Shown here piece by piece: positions 8,197 through 16,604 of a stretch of 64,000 nt of DNA. A program made the translations under genes and the position numbers. Source of the DNA: Oscillospiraceae bacterium. Its GTDB lineage: Bacteria > Bacillota > Clostridia > Oscillospirales > Oscillospiraceae. The stretch lies in contig CADCKQ010000001.1 in the NCBI GenBank assembly GCA_902802045.1, positions 62,001 to 126,000 of the forward strand, written 5' to 3'. Positions within the stretch are counted from its first letter, which is position 1. The number at the start of each line of letters is the position of its first letter. The notes below the pieces were generated by a model, which saw only the letters and a list, made by a program, of their open reading frames with translations, was not told the origin of the DNA and did not search any database.

Positions 8197-9159
8197 ATGA
8201 GGGAAATACAAGTAAAAGAAAACGATAAAAATCAGAGACTTGACCGCTTCGTAGGCAAGGCTGTACCTTTGCTGCCGGATTCGCTGCTTCAAAAGTATAT
8301 CCGTCTTAAGCGCATAAAGGTCAACGGTAAAAAGGCTGACAGAGCCACGCGTCTCATGCAGGGAGATACGGTACAGCTTTATATCGGAGACGAGTTTTTT
8401 GAAAAGCCGAATGATAACAACGCATACTTAAAAGTAGGCAATCCGAAACTTGATATTGTTTATGAAGATGAGAACATCCTCCTGATTAACAAAAAGCCGG
8501 GTGTACTCTGTCACAGTGCGGGTGCCTGGGACTGGAATACTGTCGTCGCAAATATACAAGCCTATATGCTCAGAAATGGCGAATGGGATCCCGGAACCGA
8601 GAACGCTTTTGCTCCGGCTCTGTGCAATCGTATAGACAGGAACACGGGCGGAATCGTGATCGCTGCAAAAAATGCGGAAGCTCTTCGTATTATTAACGAA
8701 AAAATAAAGCTCCGCGAGATTGAAAAATACTATCTGTGTGCAGTAAAAGGCAACCCGCATCCGACTCAGGGAAGACTTGAGGATTATATCTTCAAGGATG
8801 CTTCCAAAAACAGAGTATATGTGAAGTCCTCGCCGGAACCCGGTGCCAAAACCGCAGTGACTGAATACAAAGTGCTCCAGACGAGAGGTGGGCTGAGCCT
8901 TGTTGAATGCAGACTTCTTACCGGCAGAACCCACCAGATAAGGGCACAGATGGCTCATGCCGGATGGCCTCTTCTTGGGGATGGAAAATACGGGACCGAA
9001 CGTTTCAACCGGCAATTCGGAGAAAAACAACAGGCGCTGTATTCATACAAGCTGATCTTTGAATTCCCTACAGATGCAGGCATTCTGAATTATCTCAAGG
9101 GAAAAAGCTTCAGTGTGGATAAGTCAAACATTGAATTTGTAAATAAATACTTTAAATAA
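8197..9159 (+). CDS. RluA-family rRNA pseudouridine synthase (RluC/RluD-like)
   Basis: This 320-residue protein carries an N-terminal S4 RNA-binding domain (about residues 10-75: QRLDRFVGKAVP, KYIRLKRIKVNGKKADRATR) and a pseudouridine synthase domain. The catalytic Asp lies in NRIDRNTGG, the counterpart of the HRLDxxTSG motif, and LLTGRTHQIRAQMAHAG is the second family signature. It isomerises specific uridines, most likely in 23S rRNA; the site cannot be assigned here. It is probably translated from a leaderless mRNA, as the ATG falls at the predicted transcription start. It is transcribed alone, divergent from yceD, and ends at a strong terminator. Confidence 0.92.
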   Translation: MREIQVKENDKNQRLDRFVGKAVPLLPDSLLQKYIRLKRIKVNGKKADRATRLMQGDTVQLYIGDEFFEKPNDNNAYLKVGNPKLDIVYEDENILLINKKPGVLCHSAGAWDWNTVVANIQAYMLRNGEWDPGTENAFAPALCNRIDRNTGGIVIAAKNAEALRIINEKIKLREIEKYYLCAVKGNPHPTQGRLEDYIFKDASKNRVYVKSSPEPGAKTAVTEYKVLQTRGGLSLVECRLLTGRTHQIRAQMAHAGWPLLGDGKYGTERFNRQFGEKQQALYSYKLIFEFPTDAGILNYLKGKSFSVDKSNIEFVNKYFK

Positions 9160-9164
9160 AAAAA

Positions 9165-9196
9165 GACGGCCGGGTGTTCCCGGCCGTCAGGTTTTC
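9165..9196. terminator. Bidirectional intrinsic terminator
   Basis: A perfect 10-bp stem (GACGGCCGGG, 9165-9174, with its complement at 9179-9188) closes a TGTT loop. An A-run lies on the left and TTTTCTT on the right. It separates the converging synthase and membrane-protein genes. Confidence 0.9.
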
Positions 9197-9200
9197 TTAT

Positions 9201-10232
9201 TTATCTGTCGTATCTGTTGAATCTGTCGTCAAAGATATCCTGATCATACAAGCTGTCAAGATCTTCAGCGGATATTTCGGGGACAATGTCCTCAGCCTCC
9301 GGTTCCGCAGGATCTTCAGGAGTCGCTGTCAGGTCATCGAATCCTGTAAATTCGCCGTAATCATCCGTATCTTCTTCCGGGAGATCCTCCTCATATGCGT
9401 TGTCATAGAGCTCCTCGGGATCGTAATTGTCCGAATCATCCTCATCGTATTCATAGCCTGCGTCTTTTTTATCATGGCTGCCGCGCTTAAATGAGGTCTG
9501 CTTCTTCGACTTTGAAGTCTTGGAGACTTTTTTCTTCCCGGTGCCGCTCTTTTTCCCGTTTAAAACGAATGATGTGATCAGCGCAGAAACTGCAGCAGCC
9601 AGAAGTGCCACTATAATCAGAGTAAGCAGAGAATACCCGCCTTTTTTCGAAGAAGATACCGCTTTCCCGGTGTCGGTTTCAGGCTCTGTATCAATAACCG
9701 TAACCGTCGCGAAATCAGGTTCTTCAGTTGCAATCGGCATCTCTGAAGGTTCCGGAACGGGAGTAGGCTCCGGAGTAGGAGCAGGGGTCGGGGTGGGGAG
9801 CGCAAGCCCTTCTATGGCAACAGTTGCACCGGTAGTGGAAACGACATTTCCGTCATTGCCCAAAAAATCCGCTACTACTTTCCACCCGTTCATTGACGCA
9901 GGAATATTTTCAAGCTTTATTGCTTCGTTGTAGGGCCAGCTGGTCTGTTTATACATCTTCACGCTCAGCCCTGAAAATGTTCCCGGCGCCTGTTCGGCAC
10001 TGAGTACGGTCTCTCCGTCAAAGCTTACTATCTTCCACGAAACGCCGGCATAATTATTTGCGGCTGCAGTAAACAGAGTACTGCCGCCTTCCTTTACTGT
10101 CTCTCCGCCGGGGTTCTTGGAGATCACGGCCGCTTCACCGTCCGCATAAGCTTCTGTTGCCAGCGCAGGAGCCGTGAATGCAAAAATCAGCGCCAGAACA
10201 AGAAGCACCATAAATATTGTGTTCTTTTTCAT
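9201..10232 (-). CDS. Secreted/anchored Pro-Thr-rich protein with charged cytoplasmic tail
   Basis: I do not recognise the family of this 343-residue protein. A signal peptide covers residues 1-24 (hydrophobic, ending ALA). About 110 residues of probable beta structure follow (VSWKIVSFDG), then a Pro/Thr/Glu-rich linker (PTPTPAPTPEPTPVPEP). A single membrane segment near residues 203-225 (LLTLIIVALLAAAVSALITSF) comes next. The remaining part is Lys-rich at first and then strongly acidic (DEDDSDNYDPEE). This order suggests an extracellular Ig-like head on a stalk and a long charged intracellular tail. Related stalk-plus-Ig designs recur at 24291, 30394 and 41904. A good ribosome-binding site (AGGAGAGG) precedes the ATG. 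Confidence 0.75.
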   Translation of the reverse strand: MKKNTIFMVLLVLALIFAFTAPALATEAYADGEAAVISKNPGGETVKEGGSTLFTAAANNYAGVSWKIVSFDGETVLSAEQAPGTFSGLSVKMYKQTSWPYNEAIKLENIPASMNGWKVVADFLGNDGNVVSTTGATVAIEGLALPTPTPAPTPEPTPVPEPSEMPIATEEPDFATVTVIDTEPETDTGKAVSSSKKGGYSLLTLIIVALLAAAVSALITSFVLNGKKSGTGKKKVSKTSKSKKQTSFKRGSHDKKDAGYEYDEDDSDNYDPEELYDNAYEEDLPEEDTDDYGEFTGFDDLTATPEDPAEPEAEDIVPEISAEDLDSLYDQDIFDDRFNRYDR

Positions 10233-10385
10233 TGTCTACCTCTCCTGATGGTATAATTCGGCATTTTTATTTATGCTATTATATCAAATGCATTTTAATT
10301 TTTAAATACCTTATTTGCATTTTGTAAAAAAACTCTGCGGCATTGTCATTATGCACTCTTTACAGAAAGCCTGTGTTAATTTGAC

Positions 10386-10414
10386 TTGATTTGTTTATTC
10401 CAAATTGGTATACT
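10386..10414 (+). promoter_or_regulatory. Promoter for the PlsC-PAP2 gene
   Basis: TTGATT (10386-10391), 17 bp, then TATACT (10409-10414). It lies 27 bp ahead of the ATG at 10442. The intergenic region 10233-10385 is otherwise AT-rich and shows nothing else I can name. Confidence 0.6.
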
Positions 10415-10441
10415 CGTTTGTTGTCTGAAAGGGATGATACA

Positions 10442-11920
10442 ATGCCAAATAAAAACGATTATGGCAAAAAAATGTCCGTATTATACAAAATTGTCGAATT
10501 TTTTGTCTGGCTTTTTTCGCCTAAATTCAAATGCAGGAATCCTGAAGTACTCCCGGATGAGCCGTGTATAATTGTCGGAAACCACAGTCAGATGTACGGT
10601 CCTATACTCGGAGAGCTGTATATTCCCGGGAAACATTATATATGGTGTGCCGGCGAAATGATGAACAGGCGCGAGGTCGCCGATTACGCTTTTACCGACT
10701 TCTGGTCTTTCAAGCCCAAATGGTCTCTCTGGTTCTATAAAATCCTGGCCAGGATCATAACTCCACTTGCATTACTTCTTTTCAACAACGCGCACACCGT
10801 CCCCGTCTACCATGACACAAGGCTCAGAAACACCTTCCGCATTTCCATGGATCTATTAAGCGAGGGGAACAGTATAGTCATATTCCCGGAATTCAATGAA
10901 GAAAGCAACAATATCCTCTATGCCTTCCAGGATAAGTTTATAGATATTGCCGCTCTGTATTACAAAAAGACCGGTACAATACTAAAATTTGTGCCCATGT
11001 ATATAGCGCCAAAGCGAAAGGAATTTTATTTTGGCGCCCCTGTCAGTTTTGATCCTTCTGCCTCAATAAAACTTGAACGTGAACGGATCTGCACAAATCT
11101 TCATAATACAATAACCTGTATTGCCAGATCGCTTCCGGAGCACACGGTAGTTCCTTATCGCAATATCAGAAAATCAGATTATCCGAAGAACACGGATGAA
11201 AATATAGGAGACGCAGCGGCGAGAAACAGACGCATTCCTGTGGACTACAGCGGTTTCTCACTCAGGAAGCTGAATGATCCCCGCTTTAAACACATAAAGC
11301 TTCTGTCCGGATGGATAGCTTATTTTGCCCTTTATTTTCTTACAGAGAATCTGATTCCATATGAAAACTGCCATGTTGTACACAGTATCGTGGACGATAT
11401 GATCCCGTTTTGCGAATATTTTGCAGTTTTTTATGTGAGCTGGTATGTACTGCTCGTGTTTTCGCTGGCATATTTTTTCTTCTTCGACGTTGACAGTTTT
11501 TCAAAGCTGCAAATATTTATAATAATCACACAGCTTTTCGCCATGGCTGTCTATATTATCTGGCCGAACCGGCAGGATCTGCGTCCTGAAATATTTGAAA
11601 GACGTAATATCTTCACGTGGATAATGGGAATAATCTATGCTTTTGACACTCCGACAGGCGTTTGTCCTTCCCTTCATGTGGCATATTCTCTCGGAATGTG
11701 GTCAGTCTGGTGGAAAAAGAAAAATGCGTCAAGGTTATGGAAAGCTGTACTGTTTATCTGGGTCGTTATGATTTCAGTATCTGTCCTTTTTGTAAAGCAG
11801 CATTCATGTTATGATGTCGTTGCGGCATTACCCTTAGGGCTTCTGGCTGAACTTCTTGTCTACTGGAAACCGTATTGGAAACCGAGACTTATGAGAAAGA
11901 GATCTGCAGCACTGTCATGA
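10442..11920 (+). CDS. Fusion of a PlsC-like acyltransferase and a PAP2-family phosphatase/transferase
   Basis: The protein has 492 residues from the ATG at 10442, which has GGGATGATACA spacing from its ribosome-binding site; upstream in-frame codons look untranslated. The N-terminal half resembles lysophospholipid acyltransferases: IIVGNHSQMYGP (an NHx4D-like motif whose Asp is not obvious) and IVIFPEFNEES. The C-terminal half has about five membrane segments and PAP2 signatures, CPSLHVAYS and VKQHSCYDV, which supply the catalytic histidines. A single chain could acylate a lipid head group and remove or exchange a phosphate group on the same pathway. The HAD phosphatase gene overlaps its stop by 4 bp (ATGA). 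Confidence 0.85.
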   Translation: MPNKNDYGKKMSVLYKIVEFFVWLFSPKFKCRNPEVLPDEPCIIVGNHSQMYGPILGELYIPGKHYIWCAGEMMNRREVADYAFTDFWSFKPKWSLWFYKILARIITPLALLLFNNAHTVPVYHDTRLRNTFRISMDLLSEGNSIVIFPEFNEESNNILYAFQDKFIDIAALYYKKTGTILKFVPMYIAPKRKEFYFGAPVSFDPSASIKLERERICTNLHNTITCIARSLPEHTVVPYRNIRKSDYPKNTDENIGDAAARNRRIPVDYSGFSLRKLNDPRFKHIKLLSGWIAYFALYFLTENLIPYENCHVVHSIVDDMIPFCEYFAVFYVSWYVLLVFSLAYFFFFDVDSFSKLQIFIIITQLFAMAVYIIWPNRQDLRPEIFERRNIFTWIMGIIYAFDTPTGVCPSLHVAYSLGMWSVWWKKKNASRLWKAVLFIWVVMISVSVLFVKQHSCYDVVAALPLGLLAELLVYWKPYWKPRLMRKRSAALS

Positions 11921-12594
11921 AATACAAAGCAGCTGTATTCGATATGGACGGGACCATCCTTGATACTGTCACAGATCTTAAACTCTCTCTTGAATATGCA
12001 TTTTTAAAAGCAGGATATCCGGAGCTTTCACATATAACCGACGAGGATACTAAAAGCTTCTTTGGAAGCGGGGCAAGGGTCGCGATACAAAGAGCTTTTT
12101 CAAGTAAAAAAATTGCTGCTTCTGAGACTGATATTTCCGGAGTTGAAGCGATATACAGGCCATACTACGATATGCACTGTGCTGAAAGCACCTGTCCCTA
12201 TCCCGGTATCCTGAGCCTTATAGAAAAACTGAAAGCCGGAGGAGTCCGCTGTGCTGTAGTCTCCAACAAGCCTGACAAGGCAGTTAAAATACTGAGCGAA
12301 AAGTATTTCCCCGGTCTCTTTAATGCCGCCATCGGTGAAAATGAAGCTCTGGGTGTAAGGAGAAAACCTGCTCCGGACACCACACTTCTTGCAGCCGATG
12401 CTCTGAACGCGGATATAAGCGGGACCGTATACATAGGTGACAGTGAAGTCGATATTGAAACAGCCCGGAATGCCGGTTGTGACTGTATCTGTGTCACATG
12501 GGGTTTCAGAAATAAAGATTATCTGGAGAACTGCGGTGCCCGTCTTTTTGCCTCGTCTGCAGATGAACTTTTTGATCTTATATGCTGCCGCTGA
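11917..12594 (+). CDS. HAD-superfamily phosphatase, phosphoglycolate phosphatase-like
   Basis: This 225-residue protein begins MKYKAAVFDMDGTILDT, where the DxDGT motif gives the nucleophile Asp near residue 10. VVSNKPDKAVK (motif II) and YIGDSEVDIETARNAG (motif IV, with the Mg-binding acidic pair) follow, and a helical cap lies between motifs I and II. The closest characterised type is Gph/PGP phosphatase, but HAD substrates cannot be inferred reliably. The start is set by the ATGA overlap with the preceding fusion gene, which suggests co-translation and possibly a shared lipid or phosphate-ester task. Confidence 0.88.
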   Translation: MKYKAAVFDMDGTILDTVTDLKLSLEYAFLKAGYPELSHITDEDTKSFFGSGARVAIQRAFSSKKIAASETDISGVEAIYRPYYDMHCAESTCPYPGILSLIEKLKAGGVRCAVVSNKPDKAVKILSEKYFPGLFNAAIGENEALGVRRKPAPDTTLLAADALNADISGTVYIGDSEVDIETARNAGCDCICVTWGFRNKDYLENCGARLFASSADELFDLICCR

Positions 12595-12665
12595 ACAGCA
12601 AATTGGAGTATTATTACAGTTATCGGTAATTGAAACGGATTATTTCTGTGTGAGGGTCCAATAGT

Positions 12666-15245
12666 ATGAAGCAAGACGTAAAAATCAGCACCGGCCTTGA
12701 AGGCCTCGACAGGTCCATAGACTTCCTGCATCCGGGAGATACCGTTGTCTGGCAGACAGAGCACACTGCAGACTACATATACATGACGAACAGATTCGTC
12801 ACTTCAGTAGCCCGCTCAGGAAAAAGGATCATTTACATCCGTTTCGGAAGCAATGCTGAAGCCATTGACGCCGATGCGCTGGCAAAAGCGGGAGCCAATG
12901 TCAGGAAATATTATGTTGATCCGAGCGTGGGGTTTGAGACTTTTGCGGTCAATGTCTACCGTATTATCAAATCTGAGCAGGACAACGCTTTCTATATATT
13001 TGATTCTCTCTCAGAGCTCCAAAATCACTGGTTTTCGGATATGCTGATCTGTGACTTCTTTTGTCTCACCTACCCGGAACTGAAGGCGCACGGAGCGGTC
13101 GCATATATACCGATCAGATACCAGAGACATACCTACGAGACTGTTTCCCGTATCAGAAATACAACTCCTGTTCTTATCAATGTAAGAACTGTAGACGGTA
13201 ATCTCTATATTCACCCGGTCAAGGTCAACGGCAGGCATACCGAGACTATGTTTCTTCCTCTGAAAGTCAGCCCGTCCGGATGCGAACTCATAACTTCAAG
13301 CGCAGACAGCTATGCCATTTTCGATATTTTTACTCAGACCGGCGAACGCCGTGACTGCTGGGATACCATGTTTGATTCTGTCGCCTCAGGAGGGGATGAT
13401 CCGACAGATCCTGATGGAGTACGCATAAAAGAAAATATTATGCGCTGTCTTCTCGGTATAGAACCGACAAGGCTTGAACTCTGCCGCAATTATTTTTCAA
13501 CGGCTGATCTCATGGACATAAAGAAGCGTGAGATAGGTACAGGGTGTATAGGCGGAAAGGCAGCAGGCATGCTGCTGGCAAGAAATATCCTCAAAAAAAC
13601 AGATACGGATTTTTACAACAGCAGGATCGAACCTCATGACTCCTATTTTATAGGTGCCGATGTATTCTATACCTACGGCGTCGAGAACAATCTGTGGCAA
13701 TACCGTACGGAAATGGAAAAAGAAGAAGACTACATCAGAGTCTCCCCCATGATCAGGGATCTGCTCTTAAACGGTACCTTCAGACAATCTATAAAAGACC
13801 AGTTCATTTCCATGCTCGAATATTTCGGCCAGTCACCTATAATAGTCAGGTCCAGCTCTCTGCTCGAAGACGGTTTCGGAAACGCTTTTGCCGGCAAATA
13901 TGAGAGTGTCTTCTGTCCGAACCAGGGTAATTTGGAAGAGAGATATGCAGAATTTGAGTCTGCCGTAAAGACTGTCTATGCCAGCACAGTCAATCCGGAT
14001 GCCATCAGATACCGCGCCCAGAGGAATCTTTTAAACCGCGATGAACAGATGGCCCTTCTGGTAATGAGAGTCTGCGGCGATATCCACGGCAGATACTATT
14101 TCCCGCATATAGCGGGTGTAGGACACTCAAAAAATCTCTATGTAAACGGCGCTGTAAATGATGAAAACAACAAGGGCATGCTGCGTCTGGTCTTTGGGAT
14201 GGGAACGCGAGCTGTTGACCGTGAAGCTGACGATTACGCGAGACTGCTTAACATGGCAGATCCTCTTGCCCCGCAGCTTATAGAGCACGGAGATGAATAC
14301 AAGTATTCCCAGCACAAAGCCGATGTTATCGACATAAAGGAAAACCGTTTCTGTACTGTCAAGATCGACTCTCTCGACAAAAATGACCTGAAAGCTGACC
14401 CCTGGCTCTTCATGGAACCGGATCTGGCGGCTTTGAACAGATTCCGTGAAGCAGGCCTCTTTAATGTCAAAGCCCCGGATATTATGAATTTCAACAGGCT
14501 TTTAAAGAAGACTTCTTTTGCCGGCGACATGACTCATATCATGCAGCTGCTGGCAGATAAATACAGTTATCCTGTCGATATCGAATTTGCCTGCAATTTC
14601 CGCAAAAGCGGGGACTACCGGATTAATCTTTTGCAATGCAGACCTCTTCAGTCCGGAGGTGTAGGATATGCGGCCAAAAGGCCGGAAGCAAAGAAAATGA
14701 TCTTTCAAATAAACGGCAATTTCATGGGCGGAAACATCTGTGAGATGCCCGGATATGTCGTCTTCGTTGATGTAGAAAGCTACCTTTCTTTGCCGGAACA
14801 GAAAAAATATGCCGTGGCAAGAAGGATCGGAGAACTGAACACTTTACTGAAGGGCAAAAGAGCAGTTCTGATGGGCCCCGGCAGATGGGGAACGACTACG
14901 CCAAGCCTCGGCGTGCCCGTTCATTTCATGGAGATAAACAATTATTTCTGCATTTCAGAACTGGCTTACAACTCGCACGGATTAAGGCCAGAGCTCTCCT
15001 ATGGCAGCCATTTCTTCCAGGATCTTGTTGAAGCGGAAACCTTCTATACTGCTATCTACCCTGGCGAAGCAGGATCTGTCTTCGATGAAGAGCTTCTCAG
15101 GTCTCTTCCTGAGTGCACGGATATAATCTTGGGAAAGCCGGCTGATGACCTGAATAAAGTTGTCAGGGTCTATGACCTGAACGGTCTTAATGCTGTACTG
15201 TATTCAGAGATCACATCATCCGAGTGTTTTCTGGCTTTAACGTGA
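12666..15245 (+). CDS. KaiC/RecA-like domain fused to a PEP-synthase/PPDK-type ATP-binding domain
   Basis: The protein has 859 residues. The first about 230 look like a KaiC/RecA fold (STGLEGLDRSIDFLHPGDTVVWQ...IIYIRFG...YIFDSLSELQ), but the P-loop is degenerate: HPGDTVVWQTEHTADY has no GKT/S. From about residue 290 it matches the PEP/pyruvate-binding ATP-grasp domain (IGGKAAGMLLARN, SPIIVRSSSLLEDGFGNAFAGKYES, DIEFACNF...LLQCRPLQSG). The swivelling phospho-His domain and the TIM barrel of PEP synthase or PPDK are missing. The reaction is unknown. A GAGGG ribosome-binding site lies 10 bp before the ATG, and the gene ends at a very strong terminator. Confidence 0.85.
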   Translation: MKQDVKISTGLEGLDRSIDFLHPGDTVVWQTEHTADYIYMTNRFVTSVARSGKRIIYIRFGSNAEAIDADALAKAGANVRKYYVDPSVGFETFAVNVYRIIKSEQDNAFYIFDSLSELQNHWFSDMLICDFFCLTYPELKAHGAVAYIPIRYQRHTYETVSRIRNTTPVLINVRTVDGNLYIHPVKVNGRHTETMFLPLKVSPSGCELITSSADSYAIFDIFTQTGERRDCWDTMFDSVASGGDDPTDPDGVRIKENIMRCLLGIEPTRLELCRNYFSTADLMDIKKREIGTGCIGGKAAGMLLARNILKKTDTDFYNSRIEPHDSYFIGADVFYTYGVENNLWQYRTEMEKEEDYIRVSPMIRDLLLNGTFRQSIKDQFISMLEYFGQSPIIVRSSSLLEDGFGNAFAGKYESVFCPNQGNLEERYAEFESAVKTVYASTVNPDAIRYRAQRNLLNRDEQMALLVMRVCGDIHGRYYFPHIAGVGHSKNLYVNGAVNDENNKGMLRLVFGMGTRAVDREADDYARLLNMADPLAPQLIEHGDEYKYSQHKADVIDIKENRFCTVKIDSLDKNDLKADPWLFMEPDLAALNRFREAGLFNVKAPDIMNFNRLLKKTSFAGDMTHIMQLLADKYSYPVDIEFACNFRKSGDYRINLLQCRPLQSGGVGYAAKRPEAKKMIFQINGNFMGGNICEMPGYVVFVDVESYLSLPEQKKYAVARRIGELNTLLKGKRAVLMGPGRWGTTTPSLGVPVHFMEINNYFCISELAYNSHGLRPELSYGSHFFQDLVEAETFYTAIYPGEAGSVFDEELLRSLPECTDIILGKPADDLNKVVRVYDLNGLNAVLYSEITSSECFLALT

Positions 15246-15255
15246 TTTGGTTATA

Positions 15256-15297
15256 AAAACAGACATCCCGTAACGATACGGGATGTCTGTTTTTTTA
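15256..15297. terminator. Very strong bidirectional terminator
   Basis: A stem of about 16 bp (AAACAGACATCCCGTA, 15257-15272, paired with 15277-15292) closes an ACGA loop, with T-runs on both strands. It separates the ATP-grasp protein from metK. Confidence 0.93.
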
Positions 15298-15322
15298 CTT
15301 TATACGCAAACTTATATCTGCC

Positions 15323-16105
15323 TCAATACAGTCCCCATTCGGCGAGTTTTTCAAAGCCGCCGAGATTTTTTATATACTCCTCTGCCTCTGCAACTATCTC
15401 GCTGTATGCAATGCCGTCTATCATATCGTCTCCGATGGCACAGCATAGTTCGACCGGTCTGCCGGTCCTCTGTGCCTTTAAAAACGCATGAATATTGACC
15501 GCCACATCTGCTTTGCTCAGGTCTTTTCCATGCAATCCTCCGCCTGTGACACTGTCTGCCATATCCGAACCTAGCTTGCGATTTGTCGCACCGGTGTCCA
15601 CATCCGGGCCGCCCGTCCAGTCACCGAGAGGATTAATCTCTGCATCCGGGTAAACAGCTGCCAGCTCGGAACTCTTTGCATTGCTCTGGCAGATTATAAG
15701 CCTGTCGCCTGACAGAACATATTTGCCGTCACAGCCGTAACGGGCATAGATATCTCTCGCTATATTACTCAGTTTCTTCTGTTCGTCGGTCAGAGGCATG
15801 CCCTTGAATATCCCGTTGTCTCCCGCTCTAATGCCGTCTTTCTGATTATCTGCAAGATGCATATCCTGAGGTACCTGAACGATATCGCATTTTATATCAC
15901 CGGCTATACGCTTAATTGCCGCTTCTATATCAGAATTATCCAGTACGACGCTTGTCTCTGAAATCAGATGACACATGCCGTGGCCGATAAGCACTTCAAC
16001 AGCTATTTGGGGCGATTTCGATTTTTCATAAGCGAGGTCAACAACTGCTCCGGCTATTCTGTCTGCCACTTTGTCGGGATGGCACGGGTTAACTTTTTCG
16101 ATCAT
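15323..16105 (-). CDS. metK: Compact S-adenosylmethionine synthetase
   Basis: This 260-residue protein makes SAM from methionine and ATP. The start MIEKVNPCHPDKVADRIAG (16105) has a good ribosome-binding site (AAAGGGA) and gives the N-terminal HPDK ATP-binding motif. EVLIGHGMCHL, GDNGIFKG, GGPDVDTGATNRKLGSD and GGGLHGKDLSKAD are the counterparts of the MetK signature loops. The protein is about 130 residues shorter than classical MetK (about 390); the loss seems to lie between GDNGIFKG and the GGPDVDTG loop, meaning the central domain. The S-box riboswitch in its leader independently supports the assignment. Confidence 0.88.
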   Translation of the reverse strand: MIEKVNPCHPDKVADRIAGAVVDLAYEKSKSPQIAVEVLIGHGMCHLISETSVVLDNSDIEAAIKRIAGDIKCDIVQVPQDMHLADNQKDGIRAGDNGIFKGMPLTDEQKKLSNIARDIYARYGCDGKYVLSGDRLIICQSNAKSSELAAVYPDAEINPLGDWTGGPDVDTGATNRKLGSDMADSVTGGGLHGKDLSKADVAVNIHAFLKAQRTGRPVELCCAIGDDMIDGIAYSEIVAEAEEYIKNLGGFEKLAEWGLY

Positions 16106-16129
16106 ATTATTCCCTTTCAATAATTGCAT

Positions 16130-16160
16130 TCCATAAAGAAAGAACCTGTCATTGACAGGC
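16130..16160 (-). terminator. Riboswitch-controlled intrinsic terminator before metK
   Basis: On the minus strand CCTGTC (16159-16154), an AAT loop and GACAGG (16150-16145) are followed by TTCTTTCTTT. The position between the S-box aptamer and the metK start suggests it is the expression platform that stops transcription when SAM is bound. Confidence 0.75.
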
Positions 16161-16278
16161 CCTTTAAACTCAATATCCGACCCATCGGTCAAGCTTTCGC
16201 ACCTTACCGGGAATTCCCGGCAGGTTGCGGAGGGGTCATCGAGCTTGTCTCTCGCCCTCTCTTTATGGTGAGGTGAGT
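16161..16278 (-). promoter_or_regulatory. SAM-I (S-box) riboswitch aptamer
   Basis: On the minus strand the leader has the S-box landmarks in order: AAGAGAGGGCGAGAGAC, a GATGACCC segment, CCGCAACC (conserved GCAACC at 16228-16223), a hairpin CCGGGAATTCCCGG, AAGGTGCGAAA (conserved GGTGC at 16203-16199) and a closing GATATTGAG. CTCA at the 5' side can pair with TGAG at the 3' side as P1. A terminator hairpin and then metK follow, as expected for a SAM-sensing OFF switch. Confidence 0.85.
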
Positions 16279-16321
16279 CTAACATATGCATACTGAAAAT
16301 GCAAGCATTATATTTTTTATA

Positions 16322-16350
16322 TTGCCAACAGAAATATCGTGTTATATAAT
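16322..16350 (+). promoter_or_regulatory. Promoter for rubredoxin
   Basis: TTGCCA (16322-16327), 17 bp, then TATAAT (16345-16350), 34 bp before the ATG. It is divergent from the metK riboswitch. Confidence 0.85.
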
Positions 16351-16384
16351 GGCATCGCCATATATAAAACACGGAGGAAATAAC

Positions 16385-16546
16385 ATGAAATACATTTGCA
16401 GCATCTGCGGCTATGTCTATGACGAGGAACTCGGCGATCCTGAAAACGGAATCGAACCCGGCACAAAGTGGGATGAGCTTTCCGACGATTTTGCCTGCCC
16501 TCTCTGCGGAGCCGGCAAAGAGGCGTTTGAAGAAGTTGACGAGTAA
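16385..16546 (+). CDS. Rubredoxin
   Basis: This 53-residue protein has two CxxC knuckles, [19 protein letters not shown] and [12 protein letters not shown], which bind one iron with four Cys ligands. It is a cytoplasmic one-electron carrier used by anaerobes in oxygen and peroxide detoxification. The ATG at 16385 has a strong GGAGG site. It is monocistronic between its own promoter and terminator. Confidence 0.97.
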   Translation: MKYICSICGYVYDEELGDPENGIEPGTKWDELSDDFACPLCGAGKEAFEEVDE

Positions 16547-16556
16547 TTGAAGAAAA

Positions 16557-16602
16557 TAAAAAAGATTCCGGAAACCTTCAGGTAGCCGGGATCTTTTTTA
16601 TT
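16557..16602. terminator. Bidirectional terminator between rubredoxin and ugd
   Basis: An A-rich arm ending GATTCCGG (to 16571) pairs with CCGGGATC and a T-run (16586-16599) across a 14-nt loop. Confidence 0.8.
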
Positions 16603-16604
16603 GG

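Noticed and set aside
16106..16372. An 89-residue N-terminal extension of MetK
   Set aside because: It lies wholly within the S-box riboswitch and terminator and has no counterpart in MetK proteins.
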